A stretch of DNA of 37,008 nucleotides, taken from the NCBI GenBank assembly GCA_902505605.1, contig CABWKN010000006.1, positions 1 to 37,008 on the forward strand, written 5' to 3'. A program made the position numbers and the translations under genes. This document shows, one piece after another, positions 9,868 through 18,836 of this stretch; the first letter of the stretch is position 1, and each line of letters starts with the position of its first letter. A model generated the notes under the pieces. That model was given only the letters and a program-made list of their open reading frames with translations. It did not search any database and was not told the origin of the DNA. The stretch comes from Candidatus Guanabacterium sedimentis (GTDB lineage: Bacteria > Acidobacteriota > B3-B38 > Guanabaribacteriales > B3-B38).

Positions 9868-10080
9868 CTATTTGGGTGTTCGACCTTTACCAAGGTCTGC
9901 ATCAAACATAGAGGAGACCATGGCATAGACGAAATCCAGCGCTTCCTGATAGCTTGGAAAATGCCCTCGCAGGCGGTGAGCAATAGCCTCCAGGGAATCA
10001 GCGCTGAGGTCCCAATCGCACTCCTCCAGCTCGTTCAGCACTAACTCCTCTACATCGGGTTCTTTCTTCTCATGGTTCAT
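9868..10080 (-). CDS. Small conserved-looking hypothetical protein (~70 aa)
   Basis: ORF 9868..10155. Start at MNHEKKEPDVEELVL (10080) avoids overlap with ggt and has a purine-rich ribosome-binding site upstream. No recognised family. Confidence 0.55.
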   Translation of the reverse strand: MNHEKKEPDVEELVLNELEECDWDLSADSLEAIAHRLRGHFPSYQEALDFVYAMVSSMFDADLGKGRTPK

Positions 10081-10106
10081 AGAGGTAAAATCCCTCCATA
10101 ATATAG

Positions 10107-11819
10107 CTAATACCCCACCGCCACCCCGTCCATTCTGGGGTCGGCTCCGCCCCATAATTTCCCTGTTTTCGGGTCGACCAGAATGCCGTGGGCATCCCCT
10201 ATGGAACGCCGCTCCTTTAGCTGGTAGCCCCGTTGGAGCAGGGTTTTCAATATCTCGCCGGAGAGGGTATCCCTTTCATAGTAGAGGAAGTCGGGAGTCC
10301 ACTGGTGGTGGACCCTGGGAGCGGCTACTGCCTGCTGGATGTTCATTCCGTGCTGGATGACATTGAGTATCACCTGCAGAACGGTGGTGATTATGGTTGA
10401 GCCTCCGGGAGTCCCTATTACCATAAACAGCTTGCCGTCCTTGAGCAGGATGGTGGGGGTCATGGAGCTGAGCATCCTCTTATGGGGGGCAATGGCGTTT
10501 GCCTCTCCTCCAATGAGCCCGTACATATTGGGGAAGCCCGGCTTAGAGCTGAAGTCGTCCATTTCGTTGTTGAGGAGGAAGCCCGCTCCTTCCACTACCA
10601 CCTTGGAGCCGTACCCTCCGTTCAGGGTATAGGTGTTAGCCACCGCATTTCCCTTGCTGTCGACTACCGAGAAGTGGGTGGTCTCCTCGCTCTCGTAGAG
10701 GGTGGGGATGCCATGCGTTATCTGGTTGCTGGGGGTGGCGTGGGAGAGGTTGATTTTCTTTAGCCGGTCCTCGGCGTAGCGCTTGGATATAAGCCCCTGC
10801 ACCGGGATCTGGACGAAGCGGGGGTCACCCAGATACTCCGCCCGGTCGGCGTAGACCAGCTTCTCCGCCTCCACCATCAGGCTGATGCTCTCCGGGGTGT
10901 TGTGTCCCATGGAGGAGAGGTCAAATTCCTCTAAGAGATTGAGCAATTGCAGCAGAGCGACCCCTCCGGAGCTCGGCGGCGGCGCAGACAGTATCTCGTA
11001 CCCGCGGTAATTTCCCCTGACAGGTTCCCGGATGTAAGCCTGGTAAGAGGCTAAGTCCTCCAGAGTGATAAGCCCTCCGCCACGCTCCATCTCTTGTACG
11101 ATGAGCCGGGCTATCTCGCCTTTATAGAAGGCGGTGGGTCCCTCTTTGGCTATCAGCCTGAGGGTGCGGGCTAAATCGGGCTGACGGAAGACTTCGCCGG
11201 GCTGGTAGGGCTTTCCGTTCTTGAGGAAGATAGCGCTGGTGGAGGGAAAGCGAGAGAATATCTTGGCATAGCCCTCCAGCGAGCGGCTGAAGGGCTGGGT
11301 GACCTCAAACCCCTCCTCTGCCAGCTTGATAGCCGGAGCCATAACCTGGGGCAGGCTCATGGTTCCGTAGCGCTCCAGCGCCAGGTCCAGACCGGCCGGG
11401 GTGCCCGGCACACCTATGGCGAGATAGCCCAGGGTGCTGGCATCGGGGATAATCTCACCCTTTTCGTCAAGATACATATCCCGCTCGGCTCTGCCGGGTG
11501 CTTCCTCCCGGTAATCAACCAACACGGCTTTGCCTGTGTCAGCCCACCTGATGAGCATAAATCCGCCGCCTCCGATGTTCCCCGCCGAGGGGTGAGTAAC
11601 CGCCAGGGTAAAGGCGGTGGCGACAGCGGCATCCACTGCATTGCCGCCCTTTTTGAGAATTTCCACCCCCACCTCCGAAGCCAGCCTGTTGGTGGAGACC
11701 ACCATACCATGGGTAGCCTGCACCGGCTGAGGAGGCTCCTGGGGGGTGATGGTATTACCTATAAAGATGACCAAAGAAGCAATTATTAAGCCACTGATAA
11801 TTGTTTTAGTCCTTTGCAT
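10107..11819 (-). CDS. ggt: Gamma-glutamyltransferase
   Basis: 'THGMVVSTNRLASEVGVEILKKGGNAVDAAVATAFTLAVTHPSAGNIGGGGFML' and the catalytic Thr region 'TTHFSVVDSKGNAVANTYTLNGGYGS'. Start chosen at MQRTKTIISGLIIASLVIF (signal peptide); the ORF extends to 11969. Confidence 0.94.
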   Translation of the reverse strand: MQRTKTIISGLIIASLVIFIGNTITPQEPPQPVQATHGMVVSTNRLASEVGVEILKKGGNAVDAAVATAFTLAVTHPSAGNIGGGGFMLIRWADTGKAVLVDYREEAPGRAERDMYLDEKGEIIPDASTLGYLAIGVPGTPAGLDLALERYGTMSLPQVMAPAIKLAEEGFEVTQPFSRSLEGYAKIFSRFPSTSAIFLKNGKPYQPGEVFRQPDLARTLRLIAKEGPTAFYKGEIARLIVQEMERGGGLITLEDLASYQAYIREPVRGNYRGYEILSAPPPSSGGVALLQLLNLLEEFDLSSMGHNTPESISLMVEAEKLVYADRAEYLGDPRFVQIPVQGLISKRYAEDRLKKINLSHATPSNQITHGIPTLYESEETTHFSVVDSKGNAVANTYTLNGGYGSKVVVEGAGFLLNNEMDDFSSKPGFPNMYGLIGGEANAIAPHKRMLSSMTPTILLKDGKLFMVIGTPGGSTIITTVLQVILNVIQHGMNIQQAVAAPRVHHQWTPDFLYYERDTLSGEILKTLLQRGYQLKERRSIGDAHGILVDPKTGKLWGGADPRMDGVAVGY

Positions 11820-11841
11820 ATCTGCATCCTCCCTTGATACT

Positions 11842-11870
11842 ATGATAATAGAGGCTTTCCCCGTTGGCAA
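11842..11870 (-). promoter_or_regulatory. Putative sigma-70 promoter (TTGCCA-N17-TATCAT) for ggt
   Basis: Reverse complement reads TTGCCA, 17-nt spacer, TATCAT, 23 nt before the chosen ATG at 11819. Confidence 0.4.
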
Positions 11871-12057
11871 GGGTTTTCCTTTATCCCTTGAGAGTATGGT
11901 TTGAATAGCGAGGAGAAGGGCGAATATTTTTTCCACAGCTTTTTCAACATATTGTGGATTTATTATCAATTTATACTATATATAGATTGGAAGGCTAGAG
12001 AGCAGTCCTCGCGGTTAGACTGAAAGCGAGATTTCTTGAAGCCCTGGTTGAAGTTAG

Positions 12058-12924
12058 CTATTCAGTGATGACTATCTTTTTGCCCACCCCGTTTCTGATA
12101 AAGTTCTCGCCGTAGGCTTGGCTGAACTTTTCTATGGCCTGATCACCGGTGCAATGAGTGGGGGAGACCATTTTCACGCCCATCGACCTGAAGGCGCTGA
12201 TGATGTTCTCCAATTGCTGGGCGCTCTTTCCCCCTAAATGGAAACCACCCAGCACCAGGTAGACCTCTTGCCGGGTCAGCTCCTTTGCTCTCTTTATGAT
12301 GTCGACTATGCCGGGATGAGCGCATCCGGTGATGAGGATAATACCTTTGCTGGTCTCAATGATAAGGGATTGCTCGATTATAGAGGTACCCAGCTCTCCG
12401 GTGGTGTACACGCGGTCGCATATTTTAGCATAGTCCCCTACCTCCACCAGCTCGCCGTATTTCCCCGCTTTCTCCTTGAACGCCGCAGGGAAAGACCGAG
12501 GGAGATAGAGCTTTTTAGCTCCCCACTTCTCCAGGAAGGAGAACAAGCCCCCGGTGTGGTCGCCGTGGTAGTGGGATAGGGCGACAGCATCAACTCCTTG
12601 CGGCTTAAGCCCCAGTTTGTCTATGTTATCCAGCAGGATGGAGCCATTTCCCCCGGTATCAAACAGAATGGTAGTGCCATTAATCTCAATCAGGGCGCCG
12701 AACCCCCAGTTGGTGGTCAAGCCCTCTGTCCATAGGTAATTATCATAAACCGTAATAATGTTCACCTCAGATGCCTCCTTAAGGGAGGAGGAAAGCCTAT
12801 CAGACCCCCATCCTAATAAAAGAACCGCCGTGCAGACAAAAATCAGGGTCCATAAGGACCCTCCATTAAAAACCGACCCTCTTTTCATAAGTGTCTCCTT
12901 TTTAGATAAATGGGTTAAATGCAT
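12058..12924 (-). CDS. MBL-fold metallo-hydrolase, exported or membrane-anchored
   Basis: 'LSHYHGDHTGGL' HxHxDH motif, 'ILITGCAHPGIVDII', 'LGGFHLGG', 'SPTHCTG'. N-terminal hydrophobic segment; actual start may be MKRGSVFNGG. Confidence 0.87.
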   Translation of the reverse strand: MHLTHLSKKETLMKRGSVFNGGSLWTLIFVCTAVLLLGWGSDRLSSSLKEASEVNIITVYDNYLWTEGLTTNWGFGALIEINGTTILFDTGGNGSILLDNIDKLGLKPQGVDAVALSHYHGDHTGGLFSFLEKWGAKKLYLPRSFPAAFKEKAGKYGELVEVGDYAKICDRVYTTGELGTSIIEQSLIIETSKGIILITGCAHPGIVDIIKRAKELTRQEVYLVLGGFHLGGKSAQQLENIISAFRSMGVKMVSPTHCTGDQAIEKFSQAYGENFIRNGVGKKIVITE

Positions 12925-12987
12925 TACATATGACTATAGGAGCTTCTATTTTAACTTTGAAGCTGGCCGGGATAGAGGGGAGCTGTT

Positions 12988-14712
12988 TCATGGTTCCTCC
13001 AGCATGCTGGCGATTTGGCTCATAGTGTATCCATAGCTGCTCATGATGTCTCTCAATATGAGGCTCCTGGGAGTGGAGGATGGGATGTTTAGTTTTCGGC
13101 ACATCTGCTGGTGAGTCAGTCCCACCGCCTCGGCTACCTCTTGTAAGTTCATGCTTCCCCTCAAGGTCATGCCGCTCTTCAACACTATACCCCCTCCTCC
13201 CCTCTGTCTCTGTCCCGTGGCTCTTTTAGGAGCGGGCTGCACTTTCCTATATCTCGGTTTTATTTGCACTTCACCCTCATCACCGCGCAGCATCTGGATA
13301 ATCTGGTTCATACGGTATCCATATTTTTCCATTGTGTCCTTCAGGAGAGATTTTTTAGAGGTAGAAGCTGGGATGCCCAGCCTGAGGCACAACTCTTCAT
13401 GGGTCAGCTCGGCTTTCTCAGCTACCTCTTCCAGGCTCATGCTCCCTCTGATAACTACACCTGCCCTGAGCTCAACCCCACCTTCATACTCTTCCTCTTC
13501 TTCTTGCGGGGTAACCTGTTCTTCGCGGCGCAGCATCTCGACGAGCTGGCTCATGCTGTATCCATACTCCTGCATTATGTCCTTCAGGAGCAATTTTTTA
13601 GAAGAAGAGGCTGGTATTCTTAGCCTGCGGCATAACTCCTGGTGGGTTAGCTCGACTTTCTTGGCCACCTCTTCCAGGCTCATACTCCCTCTGATAACTA
13701 CTCCTTCCCTGAGCTCAACCCCACCCTCGGGCTTTGGCTCTTCTTCCTGAGGAATAGCGTGCAGCACTCTTCCACGCTGCGCTGCCGGGGGTCGCTCCGC
13801 TGACCCTCTGCTGGCGGTGGTCTGCCAGTAGCCGGTCAGCCTGGCCAGACCGATTGCCAGAAAGAAGAAAACCAGCAGCAGAGCGGTATAGCTGCCCAGG
13901 GAATAGTTCCGCCCAAAGGTGGTGGCCAGAAGGGCGCCCTTCTGAGGGCAGGCTTGCTCGCTCTCCAGGCAGGCGATGCATTCGGCTGATTTTAGCCTGT
14001 CAATGTTGGACAGCTTGATGTCTACCGGGCATTTGGTATCGCACAACTCGCAATTGGTACAGCTCTCTGCCACCCTTTTAATGGAGAAAAAGCTGATCTT
14101 ATTCAGCAGACCAAGAACAGCCCCCAGGGGGCAGAAGTAGCGGCACCAGAAGCGACCGATAAACAGCGAGAAGACCAATACTACTCCTAAGATGATATAG
14201 GCTGGCTGCAGATGCCTGGTGATGTTCTTGCCGAAATGAAAAAAGGCGACGAAGGGGTCGTAGTTCTCGAATACCATCCTCCCGGTGATATAGGTGGGTA
14301 TCACTATCAGGAGAACCACCCCATACTTCAGATACCTCATCTTAGCATCCACCACCGGCGGCAAGAGCGACTTTTTCTGCTTGAAGAGCTTGGCTCCCCC
14401 TATCCTTATCCACTCCTGCAGGGAGCCGAAGGGGCAAATCCATCCGCAAAATCCCTTGCCAAACAGCAGGGAGATACCCACCACGGCAATGAGCATCACA
14501 TAGGAGGAGTACTGAACCTTCCACACAAAGGTTCCATGGACCAGGTTGTTATACAGGGACTCTATGGCACCAAAAGGGCAATAGGCATGGACGGTAGCAG
14601 ATGTATCGGCTCCTCCCCTGATAACCAGATGGTTGATAGCAATATAGCTTATGAAAATAAAGAAGATAATCTGTACCAGGTAGCGGACAGGAAACCTCTT
14701 TTTCTTGGCCAT
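12988..14712 (-). CDS. Membrane-bound 4Fe-4S binding protein (NapH/CcoG-like) with three C-terminal helical repeats
   Basis: Multi-TM, 'GKGFCGWICPFGSLQEWI', 'GRFWCRYFCPLGAVLGL', 'CTNCELCDTKCPVDI', 'CIACLESEQACP'. C-terminal ~240 aa contain three copies of a ~65-70 aa module. Confidence 0.9.
   Translation of the reverse strand: MAKKKRFPVRYLVQIIFFIFISYIAINHLVIRGGADTSATVHAYCPFGAIESLYNNLVHGTFVWKVQYSSYVMLIAVVGISLLFGKGFCGWICPFGSLQEWIRIGGAKLFKQKKSLLPPVVDAKMRYLKYGVVLLIVIPTYITGRMVFENYDPFVAFFHFGKNITRHLQPAYIILGVVLVFSLFIGRFWCRYFCPLGAVLGLLNKISFFSIKRVAESCTNCELCDTKCPVDIKLSNIDRLKSAECIACLESEQACPQKGALLATTFGRNYSLGSYTALLLVFFFLAIGLARLTGYWQTTASRGSAERPPAAQRGRVLHAIPQEEEPKPEGGVELREGVVIRGSMSLEEVAKKVELTHQELCRRLRIPASSSKKLLLKDIMQEYGYSMSQLVEMLRREEQVTPQEEEEEYEGGVELRAGVVIRGSMSLEEVAEKAELTHEELCLRLGIPASTSKKSLLKDTMEKYGYRMNQIIQMLRGDEGEVQIKPRYRKVQPAPKRATGQRQRGGGGIVLKSGMTLRGSMNLQEVAEAVGLTHQQMCRKLNIPSSTPRSLILRDIMSSYGYTMSQIASMLEEP
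12991..13730 (-). repeat. Three diverged direct repeats (~200 nt each) encoding the C-terminal module of the polyferredoxin
   Basis: Copies begin GVELREGVVIRGSMSLEEVAKKVELTHQELCRRL..., GVELRAGVVIRGSMSLEEVAEKAELTHEELCLRL..., GIVLKSGMTLRGSMNLQEVAEAVGLTHQQMCRKL... Confidence 0.85.
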
Positions 14713-14858
14713 TTTTCGTTCTCCTTAATTTCTGTGCAACTATCTTTCGGTGACCATCATTAAGGCAAACACCAGCCATATCCTCAGGCGGCTGCCAAAG
14801 CCAAGGAGAAGTCCGCGTGGTAATGAATCACATATGGCATGCATATTCGCCGCAGCCT

Positions 14859-16040
14859 TCAGATTTTGTCCAGTGCATCCCGTAGGTCGTCGATGATGTC
14901 GTTTGCCTTTTCCAGACCGACCGATATCCTGATAAGCCCTGGAGTGATGCCTGTGGCTAACAGGGCTTCTTCACTGTAAGTGCTATGGGTCATGGAAGCT
15001 GGATGCTGAATAAGGGTATCCACATCCCCCAGACTCACCGCCAGGGTGCATATGTGCACGCTGTCCATTACCCTCCTTCCAGCCTCCTTTCCCCCCTTCA
15101 CTTCAAAGGCTACCATCCCCCCGAAGTTGTCCATCTGCCTCTTGGCGAGCTCGTGTTGAGGATGGCCGGGAAGCCCGGGATACCACACCGTCTCCACTGC
15201 TCGATGCCCCTCCAGAAACCTTGCCACTTCTAAGGCATTCTGGCAGTGCCTCTCCATCCTTATATGAAGGGTCTTGAGCCCCCGTATTATCAGCCAGGCA
15301 TTAAAGGGGCTCATACATCCCCCTACATTGGAGAGAATGGGATGTACCTTCTGGTAAACCTCCTCGCTGCCGACGACCAGACCTCCCACCAGGTCGCCAT
15401 GACCTCCCAGATATTTGGTGGCGCTGTGAATTACAATGTCGGCTCCCAGCTCCAGAGGTCGTTGCAAATAGGGAGTGGGAAAGGTATTGTCCACAATCAG
15501 AGGAATCCCCCGGGAGTGGGCAATTTCCGCTGCCCCGGCGATGTCGATAACCTTAAGGGTGGGATTAGCAGGGGTCTCAATAAAGATGCCCCTGGTGTTT
15601 TTTGCGATTCCCCTTTTAATCGTCTCCAGGTCGGTGGTATCAACCCAGATGGGCTCAATACCTATTTTGGGCAATACATTGGAGCACAAGGCATAAGTCC
15701 CCCCGTAAATGGTGTCCGAGAGGAGGAGACTATCCCCGGCACCCGCCAGGGCAATAAATACCGCGTGGATGGCTGCCATCCCCGAGGCGAAGGCTAACGC
15801 CGTCTCACCCCCTTCTAACAGTGCCATCCTGGTACACATCTGGTTGATGGTGGGGTTAGCTACTCTGGTGTAATAATACCCTTTGCGGTGGTTGATAAAC
15901 AGCTCAGCTCCATGCTGGGTGCTTTTGAAGGCGAAGGTCGAAGCGGGGTAGATGGGGGGCGCTATAGAGCCGGTTAAAGGATCCAGCTTATGGTCGCCAT
16001 GGACGATTAAGGTCTCCAAGCTCTCTTTACGATGTTCCAA
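14859..16040 (-). CDS. Cys/Met metabolism PLP-dependent enzyme (cystathionine gamma-synthase / methionine gamma-lyase type)
   Basis: 'TLIVHGDHKLDPLTGSIAPPIYPASTFAF', 'LLEGGETALAFASGMAAI', PLP-Lys motif 'VIHSATKYLGGHGDLVGG'. TTG start with AGGAGG ribosome-binding site. Confidence 0.92.
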   Translation of the reverse strand: MEHRKESLETLIVHGDHKLDPLTGSIAPPIYPASTFAFKSTQHGAELFINHRKGYYYTRVANPTINQMCTRMALLEGGETALAFASGMAAIHAVFIALAGAGDSLLLSDTIYGGTYALCSNVLPKIGIEPIWVDTTDLETIKRGIAKNTRGIFIETPANPTLKVIDIAGAAEIAHSRGIPLIVDNTFPTPYLQRPLELGADIVIHSATKYLGGHGDLVGGLVVGSEEVYQKVHPILSNVGGCMSPFNAWLIIRGLKTLHIRMERHCQNALEVARFLEGHRAVETVWYPGLPGHPQHELAKRQMDNFGGMVAFEVKGGKEAGRRVMDSVHICTLAVSLGDVDTLIQHPASMTHSTYSEEALLATGITPGLIRISVGLEKANDIIDDLRDALDKI

Positions 16041-16159
16041 AATAATCCTCCTTTAAGATATATAAAGACATCTGTTTACTCTGTTGCTTACGGTAAAATT
16101 AGCTATGGTAATTCACCAAGGAAGTCTTTCATTCTGAGACCTACAAAATCGGTCTATCA

Positions 16160-16534
16160 TTATTTATGGTAGGAGGTATGGCCATGGTCGCACATGCTCT
16201 CCCCGCCTTCCAGCTCCCCTTTGAGGATCTTCTCTATTACCTCGTCAACCGTTCCCGATACTCCCACCACGGTCTCAATACCCTGCTGAGCGAAGAGGCT
16301 CTGGGCACGGGGACCCATACCCCCGGTGATTACGTAAGTAACCCCTCGTTCAGCCAGAAAGCGGGGGAGAAAGCCTGGTTGGTGCCCCGGGTTGTCGATA
16401 AGCTCCCTGGTAAGCACCTTGTCTCCTTCAATCTCCACCAGGGTATAATGGGAACATCTGCCAAAGTGGGCACTGACATAGTCCATTTCAGTGGATATGG
16501 CAATCTTCATGGTTTTCATCCTTTTGCCTGACAC
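16160..16534 (-). CDS. NifX/NifB-type dinitrogenase iron-molybdenum cofactor biosynthesis domain protein (MTH1175-like)
   Basis: 'MKIAISTEMDYVSAHFGRCSHYTLVEIEGDKV..NPGHQPGFLPRFLAERGVTYVITGGMGPRAQSLFAQQGIETVVGVSGTVDEVIEKILKGEL'. Confidence 0.9.
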   Translation of the reverse strand: MSGKRMKTMKIAISTEMDYVSAHFGRCSHYTLVEIEGDKVLTRELIDNPGHQPGFLPRFLAERGVTYVITGGMGPRAQSLFAQQGIETVVGVSGTVDEVIEKILKGELEGGESMCDHGHTSYHK

Positions 16535-16572
16535 TCTCCTACATAGGGAGTGATAGTTTTAGAAATCGTGCT

Positions 16573-17466
16573 TTACTTCTTTTTCTTTCCGGGGACAGAC
16601 TTCAGGGGAGCTTTTTCTTTAGTCTTCTGGATGATAATGTTCACTATTTCCTTAAATGTTGTGGCAACATCGCTTTCGGGCTTTCTGATCAGGGCGGGAA
16701 TACCCTCATCGCACGATTCCACCACCGAAGGGTCGAAAGGGATGCTTCCTAAAAATGGCTTCCCCGTCTCCTCGGCTATTTTCTTTCCACCCCCGCATTT
16801 GAATAGGTCGGTCCTCTTCCCGCAGTGTGGGCAGATGAAGCCGCTCATATTTTCTATCACTCCTAACACCGGCATATTGACCTGACGGCAAAAGGTGATT
16901 GCTTTTCTTATATCGGTCAAAGCCACATCCTGGGGGGTGGTGATTACCAGGGCTCCATCGGCATCCTCAATAAGCTGACACACGCTCAAGGGTTCGTCTC
17001 CGGTTCCGGGGGGTGAGTCGACAACCAAGTAGTCAAGCTCGCCCCATTCGACATCTCTGAGAAATTGCTTGATGAGCGACATTTTCAGAGGTCCCCGCCA
17101 TATCACCGCATCCTCCTCTTTCCGCAAGAAGAAGCCGATAGACATCACCTTAAGGTTGGGCGAATAGTAGACCGGCTGAAGATTCCCCTCCTCACCTTCC
17201 ACCTGTCCCCACTCAATACCAAGCATTTTGGGGATGTTGGGTCCGTGGATGTCGATATCCATCAAACCCACTTTAAATCCCTTCTCGGAGAGGGCGAAAG
17301 CGATGTTGGTGGCAACTGTGCTTTTGCCCACCCCTCCCTTTCCGCTCATCACCAGGAGTTTATGCTTGATTTTGCCCAGTCTCTTATTTAAAGCTTCTTT
17401 CTCCTTCCACTGCTCCAGAGTGTTGTCCTTATGCTGCGGATTGTTCCTCTTTTTCATAACCTGCAT
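16573..17466 (-). CDS. mrp: Mrp/NBP35-type Fe-S cluster carrier ATPase
   Basis: 'MSGKGGVGKSTVATNIAFAL' deviant Walker A, 'GLMDIDIHGPNIPKMLG', 'DYLVVDSPPGTGDEPLS', 'GVIENMSGFICPHCGK'. Confidence 0.94.
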   Translation of the reverse strand: MQVMKKRNNPQHKDNTLEQWKEKEALNKRLGKIKHKLLVMSGKGGVGKSTVATNIAFALSEKGFKVGLMDIDIHGPNIPKMLGIEWGQVEGEEGNLQPVYYSPNLKVMSIGFFLRKEEDAVIWRGPLKMSLIKQFLRDVEWGELDYLVVDSPPGTGDEPLSVCQLIEDADGALVITTPQDVALTDIRKAITFCRQVNMPVLGVIENMSGFICPHCGKRTDLFKCGGGKKIAEETGKPFLGSIPFDPSVVESCDEGIPALIRKPESDVATTFKEIVNIIIQKTKEKAPLKSVPGKKKK

Positions 17467-17553
17467 TCCTCCTTTTGTGTGTTAACCGCACTACCTTCCA
17501 GCTTGACCCGTAAATGGCTTTTGAGTCCACAATATTATAACAGCAAAACCATC

Positions 17554-17919
17554 TCATCGCATCCCGAAACGCCGTCCCACCGATGCCTCGGTGATTTCGG
17601 TAAGCTGTCCATTCTTGAAGTGGTCTATGGCATCCCTAATCTGACCGGATGCTCCGATAAACACTCTGATCTGCGCCGCCCTCAGGCTCTGAAAGGCATT
17701 GGGACCACAATTGCCGGTGATTAACACCTCCACTTCTTTGTCAGCGGCCAGTTGAGCAGCCTTGATGCCGGCTCCTCCTCCCATTTGAGCGGCTTGGTTG
17801 GACAAAGCCTCCCATTCCATGGTATCCGGGTCAACGATTATGAAATAGGCGCAGCGTCCGAAGCGTGGGTCAACCTCTGAATCGAGGGTGTTTCCTTTGG
17901 AGCTGATGGCAATCTTCAT
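17554..17919 (-). CDS. NifX/NifB-type domain protein (second copy)
   Basis: 'MKIAISSKGNTLDSEVDPRFGRCAYFIIVDPDTMEWEALSN...GGAGIKAAQLAADKEVEVLITGNCGPNAFQSLRAAQIRVFIGASGQIRDAI'. Confidence 0.92.
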   Translation of the reverse strand: MKIAISSKGNTLDSEVDPRFGRCAYFIIVDPDTMEWEALSNQAAQMGGGAGIKAAQLAADKEVEVLITGNCGPNAFQSLRAAQIRVFIGASGQIRDAIDHFKNGQLTEITEASVGRRFGMR

Positions 17920-17997
17920 CGAAAGACCTCCTTTTTAAATGTCAAAATCTTCTTTTATTAACCATTCTATGGCTTCAGCCTGCGGGAGTTTATCAAG

Positions 17998-18228
17998 CTA
18001 CCTGGTGCAGCATCGTTTGGGGTCATCACAAGGATTGGTTATACCACAGCATTCAGAACCTGAGGGAGAGGGGCTCCCCTTCACCCTGACGCTTGCCGGA
18101 GCGGAGAAAATTTTCTCTATGCTCTCACTCCCGCAGTGGGAGCATTTAACCTGCCGGTTCCCGGTTACTCCAATGAGGTGCTCTGAAACCTTACCGCAAT
18201 CCCGGCACCTGTATTCGTAAATGGGCAT
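17998..18228 (-). CDS. FmdB-family zinc ribbon protein
   Basis: 'MPIYEYRCRDCGKVSEHLIGVTGNRQVKCSHCGSESIEKIFSAPASVRVKG'; extra Cys-rich tail CCGITNPCDDPKRCC. Confidence 0.88.
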   Translation of the reverse strand: MPIYEYRCRDCGKVSEHLIGVTGNRQVKCSHCGSESIEKIFSAPASVRVKGSPSPSGSECCGITNPCDDPKRCCTR

Positions 18229-18232
18229 AATC

Positions 18233-18730
18233 TCACCCCCTTGAATCCGGTTTTGAAATTATACCATTTATATCCTTCTTAACAAAGCCCTCTTTTGCAG
18301 CAGAGCCTCCCTTCAAGAAGTCAGCCGTAGCCTCCCGCAGGGTATCTGCTGCCAGGAGGGCACAATGCTGGTCGGGCTCTGGAAGACCACCAAGATTCTC
18401 TAAGACGGTCTGGTTAGTGATGTCTAAAGCATCTTCCACCCTTTTCCCTTTCACCAGCTCGGTAATCATACTGCCGCAGACGATGGTGGTCCCGCAGCCA
18501 TCGGTAAAGAACTTAGCCTCGGCAATTATGCCATCTTTTATCCTGAGATACATCTCCATGGTATCTCCACAGGGACCGGTTACCCTCCCATAGCCGTCAG
18601 GATTATCCATCCGTCCGATGTTTTTGGGGTTGAGGAAGATTTCCATCACCTTCTTGGAGTAGGTCTCCGCCATTTTTTGCAGGATCGATTTTTGCAGTGA
18701 ATCGGCAAACTTATCAAAATCAGACCCCAT
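18233..18730 (-). CDS. NifU/IscU-like iron-sulfur cluster assembly scaffold protein
   Basis: 'FLNPKNIGRMDNPDGYGRVTGPCGDTMEMYLRIKDGIIAEAKFFTDGCGTTIVCGSMITELVKGK...PDQHCALLAADTLREA'. GAGGAGG ribosome-binding site before ATG at 18730. Confidence 0.92.
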   Translation of the reverse strand: MGSDFDKFADSLQKSILQKMAETYSKKVMEIFLNPKNIGRMDNPDGYGRVTGPCGDTMEMYLRIKDGIIAEAKFFTDGCGTTIVCGSMITELVKGKRVEDALDITNQTVLENLGGLPEPDQHCALLAADTLREATADFLKGGSAAKEGFVKKDINGIISKPDSRG

Positions 18731-18836
18731 AGCCTCCTCACTTCTGATTAGCATTTAAGGTTATCCACCATATTGTTTAAGCCTTGGCTGGCGAATGACA
18801 TCCATCCCTGTCTCCGGGTCGATAACCTCTCTTATC

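Noticed and set aside
16041-16159. Possible methionine-related riboswitch upstream of the Cys/Met PLP enzyme
   Set aside because: No SAM-I, SAM-II or T-box-like conserved segments could be recognised.
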